From: an uncultured Eubacteriales bacterium
GTDB taxonomy: Bacteria > Bacillota > Clostridia > Oscillospirales > Acutalibacteraceae
Direction: 5' to 3'
NCBI GenBank assembly: GCA_900316455.1
Contig: ONCX01000017.1
Location: forward strand, 1-45,633
Length of the DNA stretch: 45,633 nt
The notes below the pieces were generated by a model that saw only the letters and a program-made list of their open reading frames with translations, searched no databases and was not told the DNA's origin. A program made the translations under genes and the position numbers. Below, piece by piece: positions 15,285-23,804 of the stretch; position 1 is the first letter of the stretch; each line of letters begins with the position of its first letter.

Positions 15285-16817
15285 TCAATTGTGCCAGTAT
15301 TCACGGTCAAGCGTGCGGTAATGAATCGCTTCCATTATGTGCTGCGACGATATGATCTCATCTCCGTCCAGATCGGCGACAGTACGCGAGACCTTGACTA
15401 TCCTGTCATATGCGCGTCCCGACAGCTTCAGCCTGTCAAACGCCATCTGAAGCACCTTTGAAGCTTCGTCCGTCATCCGGCAGAATTCATGTATCGTCGC
15501 AGGAGTAATTCTGGCATTGCAGCTTATTCCCGTTCCGGCAAATCTCTTCTGCTGAACAAGACGCGTTTTGTTTACACGCTCCCTGATGCTCTCAGAGCTT
15601 TCCGACGGTTTCGCTCTGGAAAGCTCCTCGTATTCCACCGGCGGAACCTCGACGTGAATATCCATTCGGTCAAGAAGAGGACCGGATATCTTGCTCAGAT
15701 ATTTCGCAACGGCTCCGCTGCGGCATGTGCATTTACGCGTGGGATGTCCGAAGTATCCGCACTGACATGGATTCATCGCCGCTATTAGCTGAAAGTCGCA
15801 CGGATATGTGATTCTGCCGCTGCTGCGTGAAATTGTTATCTGATGATCCTCAAGCGGCTGACGGAGAATTTCCAGAGCCGATTTGTCAAATTCCGGCAGC
15901 TCGTCAAGGAAAAGCACACCGTTATGCGCGAGCGACACCTCGCCCGGACCCGGAATTCGTCCGCCTCCCGCCAGAGCGACCGACGACGCGCTGTGATGCG
16001 GCGAACGGAACGGGCGTGTGCGGATAAGCTGCACATCAGGCGGAAGTATGCCAGCGATTGAATGTATCTTTGTTACCTGAATTGATTCCTCAAATGTCAT
16101 GTCCGGAAGAATAGACGGCAGACGTTTTGCGAGCATGCTCTTGCCGGAACCCGGCGGACCGATCAGCAGAACATTATGTCCTCCCGCTGCGGCAACCTCG
16201 AGCGCGCGCTTTGGGGCTTCCTGTCCCCGGACGTCGGAAAAATCAAGAACAGGGGCATTTGAAGGCTTTTCCGGAAAATCGTCGGGCGTTATGGGAACCA
16301 GTTCACGTCTTCCGGTAACATGCTCCACTATTTCATCAATTCTGTCAACGGCATATATCGCGATACCGTCAACTATCGACGCCTCAGCCGCGTTAGCGCG
16401 GGGAATAAACAGAGAACTGTAATTCAGATCCCGCGCCTGTATCGCCATAGCCAGCACGCCCTTCACCGGACGAACCTCGCCCGAAAGCGACAGCTCGCCG
16501 ATAAACGCGCTTCCATCCGGCACATAAGCTATCTGGCGTGTGGAAAGCATGACCGCCATGAATATCGGCAGGTCATACATCGGACCCTCCTTACGGATAT
16601 CAGCCGGAGCAAGATTGATGGTCACCTTGGAGAGCGGAAATTCAAAGCCGCAGTTGTGCATGGCGGCACGCACACGGTCGCGGGATTCCTTGACAGAAGC
16701 GTCCGGCAGTCCTACTATGTCAAAACTCGGAAAACTTTCCTCAATGTCCGCCTCTACCTTCACTCCATACGCGTCTATTCCAAAACAGCCCAGACTGTTT
16801 ATCACGGCGAATGACAT
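15285..16817 (-). CDS. comM: YifB/ComM family Mg-chelatase-like AAA ATPase
   Basis: This encodes 510 residues. An N-terminal ChlI-like domain (FDIVGLPDASVKESRDRVR, NLAPADIRKEGPMYDLP) is followed by AAA+ motifs: Walker A GPPGSGKS at 220-227, LAHNGVLFLDELPEF as Walker B, and a cysteine cluster NPCQCGYFGHPTRKCTC. ComM-type proteins act in natural transformation, probably in branch migration during integration; in Clostridia the role is not shown. The gene is the last of a long minus-strand run, 4 nt after the kinase gene, and ends at a strong terminator. Confidence 0.93.
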   Translation of the reverse strand: MSFAVINSLGCFGIDAYGVKVEADIEESFPSFDIVGLPDASVKESRDRVRAAMHNCGFEFPLSKVTINLAPADIRKEGPMYDLPIFMAVMLSTRQIAYVPDGSAFIGELSLSGEVRPVKGVLAMAIQARDLNYSSLFIPRANAAEASIVDGIAIYAVDRIDEIVEHVTGRRELVPITPDDFPEKPSNAPVLDFSDVRGQEAPKRALEVAAAGGHNVLLIGPPGSGKSMLAKRLPSILPDMTFEESIQVTKIHSIAGILPPDVQLIRTRPFRSPHHSASSVALAGGGRIPGPGEVSLAHNGVLFLDELPEFDKSALEILRQPLEDHQITISRSSGRITYPCDFQLIAAMNPCQCGYFGHPTRKCTCRSGAVAKYLSKISGPLLDRMDIHVEVPPVEYEELSRAKPSESSESIRERVNKTRLVQQKRFAGTGISCNARITPATIHEFCRMTDEASKVLQMAFDRLKLSGRAYDRIVKVSRTVADLDGDEIISSQHIMEAIHYRTLDREYWHN

Positions 16818-16821
16818 TCTT

Positions 16822-18528
16822 TCATTCCTCCACTATGGGTATTGTTATTTCTCTCATGCCCTTTGTATATTCATTCCTTCTCGGTCTGATAATAAGCCGC
16901 TTTGAATTTACAAGCAGGGTTCCGAACTGATTTATGAAGTCCATTGCCTCCATATGAGCCAGACGTTTTTCAAGCAGCACACTGCCTTCCCTGTCGGTTA
17001 CGCTGACAAGCGGGATTACCGTCAGATCGTCTGCGACCGCGACGGATACGCGGGCTACAAGAGCGGACGTTTCCTTGATTCTGTACGGCGTTTCAAAGTC
17101 GCTCCCCTGAGCCGTAATATCGGCGAGCAGCTTGTAAACGGCGGTTCTCTCGTCCTCGGTATGGCAGAAATGCGCGGTTATGATATTCACGGCGGTCTGT
17201 AGATACCAGCCGCCGCTTTTCTCGCTCAACGAATCATACGTTGCGCGGCTCACTCCCACGTCAACATACCTGAAGCAGTCGTTTTCGCCCCTGTATACGG
17301 GCAGCTCGGAGATAAATTTTGAATGTCCCTCCGGCATACGGGTGGTAAAATTGATATATACTTTATCGAATTTTCCAATGCGCGGGAGGGCGAATTTTTT
17401 CTCCCTGAGAGCGTAAATCAGCCTTTGAGTGGGCGCAAGCGCAGTTCTTGGACAGCAGCTTACGCAGTCGCGGCGGACGTCGGTATTTTCAGCCGAGGTT
17501 TCGGCAAAGAATCGGATATCCCTGATAATTCTGGAGCTGCGGTTGGATGAGGGATTTGACGTGGGGTTATCGGATAGTCTTCCCTGACCTATAAATTCCC
17601 TTATGAGCGAATTTTCGGGTATAAGTCCCTCGTCAAGATTTTCAAAGAGCGCAAGACGGCGGATATACTCCTGGGATTCGGCATAATAGGGACTGTTCTC
17701 CGGAATTGCGCTTAAAATTTCTATGGCCTTGTCCGCTATAGCGTTGACCTCATAAATGTGAATTGAATTTATAGTGACGGTTGCGAGCCGCTTGTAAGCC
17801 GATATATAGAGCTTCTCCCCGCGAAGCACCTGCGGCCACATCTCAAACGTGCGTTCCGGCGAACTTCCGCGGAACTGGTAGTCCCTCACCAGCCGTCTGA
17901 GGAAACGTATCTGATGCGCCGATATCACAACCTCGTCGCCTTCCTTGATTCCCTGCTTGACGCTGATATATATTTTTACCATTCTTTCCGACGGAAGACA
18001 GTCGGTAATTATCGGATTGAGCGCGTGTATTCCCTCCACGATTATCACGTCGTTGTCCCCGACATTCAGCGGATAACGCTCCGGCGCGGGACCCTTGGCG
18101 GCAAAATCAAAGCGGGGCATCATGGTTCCGCCCTTTTCCAGAAGCTCGGTGAGGCATTGCTTCATAAGATCTATGTCGAGCGCATAGACGGATTCATAAT
18201 CGTACTTGCCGTCGGGAAGCTGCGGCGCAAGACCCTCGCCCTTGAAAAAATCGTCAAGCGAAAGACATACCGCATTCGCGCCCGACGACTTAACGCGGCT
18301 TACCAGCATGTTCGCCGTGGTGGTCTTGCCGGAGCTGGAGGGTCCCGACAGCATTATAAGCTTGCGTCCGCTGCCTGTGGACATGACAAAATCCGCTATC
18401 TCATTAATACGCTTGGCATACTGCTCTTCCATCTGACGGATAAGCTCGGCGGGCGAATTGAGTACTGCGTTATTAATGTGCCGCAGGCGTTCAGTATAGT
18501 GAATGTAGTAATCAACAAAATTTATCAT
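16822..18528 (-). CDS. uridine kinase-like P-loop kinase with unknown C-terminal domain
   Basis: This encodes 568 residues. Residues 30-315 are a PRK/uridine kinase-like domain: P-loop GPSSSGKTT at 62-70, the DDFFKG block at 92-97, IIVEGIHALNP at 162-172, RRLVRDYQFRG at 211-221, and the closing IPENSLIREFIG at 303-314. In the common clostridial nucleoside kinase this segment is C-terminal, after TGS-like domains; here it starts the protein. A serine/asparagine-rich linker (318-332) leads to about 235 residues I do not recognise, which contain a cysteine cluster (355-359). The start overlaps hemZ by 17 nt. Uridine or cytidine phosphorylation is plausible but not certain. Confidence 0.8.
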   Translation of the reverse strand: MINFVDYYIHYTERLRHINNAVLNSPAELIRQMEEQYAKRINEIADFVMSTGSGRKLIMLSGPSSSGKTTTANMLVSRVKSSGANAVCLSLDDFFKGEGLAPQLPDGKYDYESVYALDIDLMKQCLTELLEKGGTMMPRFDFAAKGPAPERYPLNVGDNDVIIVEGIHALNPIITDCLPSERMVKIYISVKQGIKEGDEVVISAHQIRFLRRLVRDYQFRGSSPERTFEMWPQVLRGEKLYISAYKRLATVTINSIHIYEVNAIADKAIEILSAIPENSPYYAESQEYIRRLALFENLDEGLIPENSLIREFIGQGRLSDNPTSNPSSNRSSRIIRDIRFFAETSAENTDVRRDCVSCCPRTALAPTQRLIYALREKKFALPRIGKFDKVYINFTTRMPEGHSKFISELPVYRGENDCFRYVDVGVSRATYDSLSEKSGGWYLQTAVNIITAHFCHTEDERTAVYKLLADITAQGSDFETPYRIKETSALVARVSVAVADDLTVIPLVSVTDREGSVLLEKRLAHMEAMDFINQFGTLLVNSKRLIIRPRRNEYTKGMREITIPIVEE

Positions 18529-19969
18529 AGAATTCCTTTATTCCCTTCTTTCTTTCCATCATCTCGTCAAATCTCGAAATATATTCATACGGATATTTGT
18601 AATTGAAAATACGCTCGATGTTGTTGACACGCGGCTGCTTCAGCTTTGTGACAGCGCCGCCGCCTACGGCAAGGATCGTGTGGGTTTCGTCCATGATAAA
18701 TACGTTGTATATTCCCTCGTATCCCGGCTTTGACCAGCCGACATTTTCCAGATTTCCCACCATTCCCGACTGTCTGTAAAGATAATACGGGTCATATCCG
18801 CTGTCGGTGAGCCGTTTCTCGCCGTAATCCAGCATTTGCGAGGCAAGCTGTCCCTCCGCGTTGTACTGCGCGACGCGCCCCGTAACCATGCTCGCCGAAC
18901 GCTTCATTGCAAGCGTATGCACAGTTATCGAAGCGGGATCGAGCGCGATAACACCGTCTATCGTATGCATGTAGGATTCGAGCGTGTCGCCCTGCAATCC
19001 CGCAATGAGATCCATGTTGATATTGTCAAATCCCGCCGCCTTAGCCATATCCATAGCCTCATAGACCTGCGCGACAGTGTGCCGCCTGCCTATGGAACGC
19101 AGAATTTCGTCACTCAAAGTCTGGGGATTAATGCTGATCCTGCTCACTCCGCATCGCTTGATGGCGGCTAATTTATCCGGAGTCACTGTATCGGGTCTTC
19201 CAGCCTCCACAGTAAATTCGCTTATTCCGCTCATATCGAAATATTCCGTCGCCGCCGTCAGGACACGTTCAAGCTGCTCCGCCGAAAGAGTGGTGGGCGT
19301 TCCTCCGCCCATGTAGACCGATTCGAGATGAAGCCCCAGCGAAGCCGCGATGTCGGCGGTTATCTCAAGCTCCCTGACAAGAAGCTCCACGTATTGCGGA
19401 ATCAGCTTCGCCGCGTGTTCCACCGACTGCGATACAAACGAGCAATAGCTGCACCGAGACGGGCAGAACGGCACGGATATATACAGGCTGAATGAATTGT
19501 CCTTCGACAGGGAAAGCACCTTGTCCTCGCCTGCTATCGTGCGTCTGCTTATTGCGAGCTTCTTTTGCGAAACAAAATAATCCTCCGTGAATCTGCGCTC
19601 GGCTTCCTCTCTGCCGTATTCGCGTGTGAGCATACGCAGCAGCTTCATGGGACGTATGCCTGTAAGCAGTCCCCACGGCGGATTGAATCCGGTGAGCTTT
19701 ATGAGCTGACGGCAGAGAAGCTGCGCTATTGCAAGCTCACAGTAATTTTTGTCCTCCGGCATATTTTCGGGAACAAGCGTCTCGTCATAAAATTCGCTGC
19801 CGCCGAGTCTGAGTCCTGAAGAAAGTCTCCTGCCGCAGCGGCGAACCTCTATTCTGAGCGCCGCGGGATCGTCCGCCTCGGACTCGTTCATCTTCTGGTC
19901 TGGAAAGAAAACCCGCGCCAGCTTTTCATATTCATACCGCGACGAAATGCCGTCTGTAAGAATGTACAT
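18512..19969 (-). CDS. hemZ: coproporphyrinogen dehydrogenase HemZ (radical SAM)
   Basis: This encodes 485 residues. An N-terminal domain of about 150 residues includes LTGIRPMKLL, typical of HemZ rather than HemN. The radical SAM cluster motif CPSRCSYC uses Cys169, Cys173 and Cys176, followed by VYMGGGTPTTLSAEQLERVL and DLIAGLQGDT. HemZ proteins are annotated as oxygen-independent coproporphyrinogen III oxidases; several relatives have other roles (heme chaperones), and no other heme genes are in the window. Its 3' end overlaps the kinase start by 17 nt, indicating translational coupling. Confidence 0.88.
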   Translation of the reverse strand: MYILTDGISSRYEYEKLARVFFPDQKMNESEADDPAALRIEVRRCGRRLSSGLRLGGSEFYDETLVPENMPEDKNYCELAIAQLLCRQLIKLTGFNPPWGLLTGIRPMKLLRMLTREYGREEAERRFTEDYFVSQKKLAISRRTIAGEDKVLSLSKDNSFSLYISVPFCPSRCSYCSFVSQSVEHAAKLIPQYVELLVRELEITADIAASLGLHLESVYMGGGTPTTLSAEQLERVLTAATEYFDMSGISEFTVEAGRPDTVTPDKLAAIKRCGVSRISINPQTLSDEILRSIGRRHTVAQVYEAMDMAKAAGFDNINMDLIAGLQGDTLESYMHTIDGVIALDPASITVHTLAMKRSASMVTGRVAQYNAEGQLASQMLDYGEKRLTDSGYDPYYLYRQSGMVGNLENVGWSKPGYEGIYNVFIMDETHTILAVGGGAVTKLKQPRVNNIERIFNYKYPYEYISRFDEMMERKKGIKEFYDKFC

Positions 19970-19990
19970 ACTTAATTCAAACCTTTATCT

Positions 19991-20611
19991 TCACATGTAT
20001 ATATTATATCTGCGCTCATATTCAAGCGTGGTGGTATCCTCGTGCCCGGGGTAGACCTGATAATCTCCCTCCAGATCCGCAAGCCGCTTGAGCGAACGGC
20101 GAAGCTCCGACACGTCGCCTCCGGGGAAATCAGTGCGTCCGGCTGACCTGTAAAATAGCGTGTCGCCGGAGAATATTATCCCGTCGGCTATAAAGCAGCA
20201 GCTCCCGACTGTATGCCCTGGAGTGTGCATCACGGTAAATTCCGTCTGACCGACGCTGAATTTTTCCCTGTCCTTAAATTCCACGTCCGGCTTGGGATAA
20301 ACCTCTCCCCTGCCCGTGAACGGCGCGGAAAGATTTACGTACATATCCCGCAGACCGGGCGCGTCCAGCAGGAAAATACATATCTTCGCGCCCGTCAGCT
20401 CCCTGACCCTGCTCACGCCCGCCACATGGTCAAAATGGCAGTGTGTGAGCAATATATAGTCGAATTTATCACAGCCGTATTTTTCAATTGCGTTTTTCAG
20501 CGTATCGTCAAAATCGCCAGGATCTATAACCGCGCATCGTCCTGTTGCTTCGTCACGGTAAATATAGCAATTGGTTCCCAGTGCCCCCACTGAAATTCTT
20601 TTGACGCTCAT
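19991..20611 (-). CDS. MBL-fold metallo-hydrolase (glyoxalase II-like)
   Basis: This encodes 206 residues. The metal-binding motif THCHFDH supplies His57, His59, Asp61 and His62, with later ligands in MHTPGHTVGS and FSGDTLF and the closing YPGHEDTTTLEYE. This is the YcbL/glyoxalase II-like group of soluble zinc or iron hydrolases, acting on thioesters or related substrates. It starts 51 nt after dtd and ends 21 nt before hemZ. The substrate is unknown. Confidence 0.9.
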   Translation of the reverse strand: MSVKRISVGALGTNCYIYRDEATGRCAVIDPGDFDDTLKNAIEKYGCDKFDYILLTHCHFDHVAGVSRVRELTGAKICIFLLDAPGLRDMYVNLSAPFTGRGEVYPKPDVEFKDREKFSVGQTEFTVMHTPGHTVGSCCFIADGIIFSGDTLFYRSAGRTDFPGGDVSELRRSLKRLADLEGDYQVYPGHEDTTTLEYERRYNIYM

Positions 20612-20662
20612 GTCGTTTGCCTCCTGATATACAGTTTAAAGAGCGGTATTTCCGAAAAAAAT

Positions 20663-21142
20663 TCAACCCTGATTTTCCCTGCGCGGACGTTCAAGCTCCA
20701 CGCTGTCGAGAATTATTGTAACCGGTCCGTCGTTGAGCAGCTCCACCTTCATGTCCGCTCCGAATTCTCCGGTCTGCACGTCCGCTATGCCGTACTCCTC
20801 ACGCAGCAGCTTCACGTAATATTCATAAAGCTCATCGGCCTTATCCGGAGCTGCCGCGCCCGTGAAGCTCGGACGGTTCCCCCTGCGGCAGTCGGCGTAA
20901 AGCGTGAATTGCGATATAACCAGCACGGAACCGCCGACGTCCGCGAGCGAAAGATTCATCTTGCCCTGAGCGTCGCAGAAGACTCTCATACCGGCGGTCT
21001 TTTTTGCCAGAAGCTCCGCCTGCGCAAACGTATCTCCCTCCCCCGCGCCGAAAAGCACAAGGAAGCCCTGATTTATTCTGCCTTTAACAGACCCGTCAAT
21101 CGTCACCGAGGCATGCGCCACACGCTGAATAATCGCACGCAT
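20663..21142 (-). CDS. dtd: D-aminoacyl-tRNA deacylase
   Basis: This encodes 159 residues from ATG 21142: [17 protein letters not shown] is the invariant Dtd N terminus. The catalytic motifs SQFTLYAD (77-84) and NRPSFTGAA (89-97) are intact. The enzyme hydrolyses D-amino acids and glycine wrongly attached to tRNA. A GGAG lies nine bases before this ATG; an upstream in-frame ATG at 21157 would add five residues unlike the family. Full length for the family, and part of the mntR-to-comM gene run. Confidence 0.95.
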   Translation of the reverse strand: MRAIIQRVAHASVTIDGSVKGRINQGFLVLFGAGEGDTFAQAELLAKKTAGMRVFCDAQGKMNLSLADVGGSVLVISQFTLYADCRRGNRPSFTGAAAPDKADELYEYYVKLLREEYGIADVQTGEFGADMKVELLNDGPVTIILDSVELERPRRENQG

Positions 21143-21221
21143 TACAATCATCTCCAAAGTGTATGTTCAGATATTCAATAAAAACCGGCAGTCCGACAAA
21201 CAGCAGACCGCCGGTGAATTT

Positions 21222-21611
21222 TTATTGCCGCTCGCTCTTTAAGTCCTTCAGCCTTTCGTACTCTCCCTTGATAGCCTCAAAGCTGTCAATGCTGATAATA
21301 TGCTCTATCCTGCACGCGTCCTTCACGGCGGTATCGGGAGCAACGCCCAGCAGCATGAAATACTGCGATATAACGCGATGTCTCTCATACATTCTGTCGG
21401 CTATTTCAAAGCCGTTGTCAGTCAGGGTGATAAATCCGCTGTCGTCAACGATGATATATCCGTTTTCCCTGAGATTCTTCATGGCGACGCTCACGCTCGG
21501 CTTGGAAAAATTCAGCTCGTTAGCAATATCTATAGACCGTACGGAACCCTTGCGCTCCTGAATTATAAGTATGGTTTCAAGGTAATTCTCGGCGGATTCT
21601 CTAATATTCAT
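21222..21611 (-). CDS. DtxR/MntR-family metal-dependent transcriptional regulator
   Basis: This encodes 129 residues from ATG 21611 (AGGAG eleven bases upstream). The N-terminal winged helix (NIRESAENYLETILIIQ, then SIDIANELNFSKPSVSVAMKNL) is followed by the metal-binding/dimerisation helices (RHRVISQYFMLLGV, CRIEHIIS). The length matches the short MntR-like group without an SH3 domain. It should repress metal uptake genes when Mn or Fe is bound. No transporter lies nearby; an inverted repeat over its own promoter suggests autoregulation. It heads the dtd-to-comM run. Confidence 0.87.
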   Translation of the reverse strand: MNIRESAENYLETILIIQERKGSVRSIDIANELNFSKPSVSVAMKNLRENGYIIVDDSGFITLTDNGFEIADRMYERHRVISQYFMLLGVAPDTAVKDACRIEHIISIDSFEAIKGEYERLKDLKSERQ

Positions 21612-21646
21612 CTGCTCATTAGCTCCTAACAAAATACTCTTGCATA

Positions 21647-21668
21647 GTATAATTACATTTTATTATAC
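21647..21668. promoter_or_regulatory. inverted repeat overlapping the regulator's promoter (possible operator)
   Basis: GTATAAT at 21647-21653 and ATTATAC at 21662-21668 are a perfect 7-bp inverted repeat with an 8-nt spacer. One arm is the -10 box of the DtxR/MntR-like gene. The site is AT-rich, so chance symmetry is possible. Confidence 0.4.
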
Positions 21669-21690
21669 ACTTATTTATCCGCAATTACAA
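21662..21690 (-). promoter_or_regulatory. promoter of the DtxR/MntR-like gene
   Basis: On the minus strand TTGTAA (21685-21690) and TATAAT (21662-21667) have a 17-nt spacer, about 50 nt before the ATG. Confidence 0.7.
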
Positions 21691-21741
21691 CAATTTCGGA
21701 TGCTTTTATGCAAAGAAAATTATTGAATTTTTCGTTAATAA

Positions 21742-22845
21742 TCATTTGAAGAACATATAAAGCCGGCATTGCAGAGTGCCGTTGTAGAGCTTACGCTGCT
21801 TGTCGCACCTGCGTCCGAAATAATGCTCGAACTGTTCGTCGGGAGTGATTACCGCATAGCTCCACCCGTCTCTGCGAATGAATCTTTCGCCCATTGTCCT
21901 GTAAATTTTACGGGCGCTCTCCACGTCCATGAGCCGTTCCCCGTAGGGGGGATTGCACACGACAACGCCCTTTTCCCCGTCATGGGCGAATTCGGCAATG
22001 TCGCGCTTCTCAAATACGATTCTCTTTGACATTCCAGCCTTGTATGCGTTTTCACGCGCAAGCTCTATCACCCCGGGGTCAACGTCATATCCGCAGGCTG
22101 AAAATTCCGCGTCGCGGTTTATGAGATCCTTTGCCCGTTCGCGCTCGCCGCGCCAGACCTCCGGCGCGACAGCGCTCCATTCCTCCGAAACAAACGACCT
22201 GCGGAGTCCCGGCGCGACGTTAAGCGCCTTGAGCGCGGATTCGATGAGTATGGTTCCCGAACCGCAGCATGGGTCTATGACATGCGAATAGCTGCGAACG
22301 AAAGCGACGTCCGCCATCGCCGCAGCCAGAGTTTCGCGTATTGGCGCGACGGCTCCGTTACGGCGGTAGCCTCTCTTATGCAGACTCGCGCCGGAAGTGT
22401 CGAGCATAAGCAGCGCCTTGTCCTTCATAATTATGAAATTAATTCTGTGCAGAGCGCCGGTTTCCTCGAACCAGCCGAGCGAATATTTCTGTGAAAGCCT
22501 GTCCACAACCGCCTTTTTGATTATCTTCTGACAGTCCGGAACAGAACGCAGCTTTGAGTCAAGCGAGCTTCCCTTGACGGGAAAAGCGTCCGCCTTGCCT
22601 ATCCAACGTTCCCACGGAAGCGCCTTTGTACCCTCAAAAAGCTCGTCGAAGGTGACGGCGTTAAACCGTCCCATAACTATGCAAATGCGCTCGGAATAAC
22701 GGCTGCAAAGGTTTGCGCGGGCGAGAATGCTCTCATCGCCCTCAAAGAATACCCTGCCGTTTTCGGCTGCTACGTTCTCAGCGCCCATCCGGCGCAGTTC
22801 TCCGGCTACAAGCCCCTCAACGCCGAACTGACACGGAGCGGTCAT
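21742..22845 (-). CDS. THUMP-domain class I SAM-dependent RNA methyltransferase (RlmL/YpsC-like)
   Basis: This encodes 367 residues. The N-terminal 160 residues carry the THUMP/ferredoxin-like RNA-binding part (FGVEGLVAGELRRMGAENV). The methyltransferase domain has HVIDPCCGSGTILIESAL for SAM binding and NPPYGERLMD as the N6/N2 base-methylation motif. Relatives methylate guanine or adenine in 23S rRNA (RlmL type, YpsC group). It is the last gene of the U32-to-rlm run. No clear terminator follows before the regulator promoter. Confidence 0.9.
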   Translation of the reverse strand: MTAPCQFGVEGLVAGELRRMGAENVAAENGRVFFEGDESILARANLCSRYSERICIVMGRFNAVTFDELFEGTKALPWERWIGKADAFPVKGSSLDSKLRSVPDCQKIIKKAVVDRLSQKYSLGWFEETGALHRINFIIMKDKALLMLDTSGASLHKRGYRRNGAVAPIRETLAAAMADVAFVRSYSHVIDPCCGSGTILIESALKALNVAPGLRRSFVSEEWSAVAPEVWRGERERAKDLINRDAEFSACGYDVDPGVIELARENAYKAGMSKRIVFEKRDIAEFAHDGEKGVVVCNPPYGERLMDVESARKIYRTMGERFIRRDGWSYAVITPDEQFEHYFGRRCDKQRKLYNGTLQCRLYMFFK

Positions 22846-22868
22846 AAGTATGCTGTTGCCTATGTTGA

Positions 22869-23363
22869 TCAGCTTCCTTTCTTTAATGCCTGAACGGTTT
22901 TATCGGGACAGATCTCGTTCCAGCGGTAAGACGTGCCGTCGGTGCGTATTTCAAGAATACATTCGCGGCCAAGCGGCTTCTTCTTTTTCCACAGCATGCA
23001 TTTGTACACCACCGTGTCACCGCCCTTGTAAGCGTAAAGGAATTCGAGCTTCCTGCCCTTGTCGTTTATCTTCTTCATGAGCTTCCCGACGCTGAAGCGC
23101 TTACGGACAGTCCTGCCGTTCTTCTTTTCAAAAAACACATAGCAGGTCACATTCTCGTCGGGCGTGCCGACGGGCAGGTTGAAGTCAACACGCGCCTCGT
23201 CCGTGCGGAGAGTCTTGCCGTAGGTGTTGCGCGGGTGCTTCTTGCCGATATATATTCCGTCGGCAAACGTGAACGAAATCACTCTGTCGCCCACTGTCAT
23301 TCCCGTGGCGCGGCAGTCATGGAGACTGATAAATTTATCGCTGTTTTCTATAAACTGATACAT
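22869..23363 (-). CDS. hypothetical protein
   Basis: This encodes 164 residues, basic, soluble and strand-rich. Visible blocks are GDRVISFTFADGIYIGKKHPRN, RVDFNLPVGTPDENVTCYVFFEKK, a basic stretch VRKRFSVGKLMKKIN, and YKCMLWKKKKPLGRECILEI near the end. I do not recognise the family. It lies 24 nt upstream of the RNA methyltransferase, with codon use like its neighbours, and is part of the same transcript. The basic surface and the neighbour make nucleic-acid contact conceivable, but that is speculation. Confidence 0.7.
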   Translation of the reverse strand: MYQFIENSDKFISLHDCRATGMTVGDRVISFTFADGIYIGKKHPRNTYGKTLRTDEARVDFNLPVGTPDENVTCYVFFEKKNGRTVRKRFSVGKLMKKINDKGRKLEFLYAYKGGDTVVYKCMLWKKKKPLGRECILEIRTDGTSYRWNEICPDKTVQALKKGS

Positions 23364-23414
23364 ACTAAAGATAGTCCTTTCCTTGATTTATAATGAATTG
23401 CAATTCTCTGAGAA

Positions 23415-23798
23415 TCATACGGTAATTTCAACGAGAATTTCTTCAAAACCGGCAACGCAGCTCTCGTAATATCCGTCGCCGGTAATCCTTGGGCCGCTCA
23501 GAACCTCATAGCCGTCGTCCCTGAGCCGCCGCGTCAGGGAATCGACGTTCTCACGGCTGCCGACGCTGAACGCCATATGCATATACCCTGTGTGCGGCGA
23601 GGAATTGTCGATTTTCCCGACTCCATTTTTCCGCATGAGTTCAAGCCTTGCTCCGTCCTCAAAGGTCAGGAAGTAAGAACGGAAACCGGTATCCGGATTA
23701 TGGTACTGTCTGCCGGATTGCGCGGAAAAATATCTTTCAAAAAATGCCCTTGCCCCGTCAAGATCGTCCACATAAACCGCGATATGTTCTATTCTCAC
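23415..23798 (-). CDS. VOC-family (glyoxalase/bleomycin-resistance-like) protein
   Basis: This encodes 127 residues with two beta-alpha-beta-beta-beta modules: MRIEHIAVYVDDLDGARAFFERYF opens the first, and GYMHMAFSVGSRENVDSLTRRLRDDG opens the second. Metal ligands may be His5, Glu53 in ARLELM, His73 and the glutamate in EILVEI. The vicinal oxygen chelate fold covers many reactions (lactoylglutathione lyase, epimerases, dioxygenases), so the substrate is open. It starts 7 nt after the U32 gene. Confidence 0.88.
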   Translation of the reverse strand: MRIEHIAVYVDDLDGARAFFERYFSAQSGRQYHNPDTGFRSYFLTFEDGARLELMRKNGVGKIDNSSPHTGYMHMAFSVGSRENVDSLTRRLRDDGYEVLSGPRITGDGYYESCVAGFEEILVEITV

Positions 23799-23804
23799 CT
23801 GAAA

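Noticed and set aside
15122-15310. 62-codon frame upstream of mazF as a possible antitoxin
   Set aside because: It overlaps comM's end and its terminator, its sequence lacks a MazE-like pattern, and no ribosome binding site is present.
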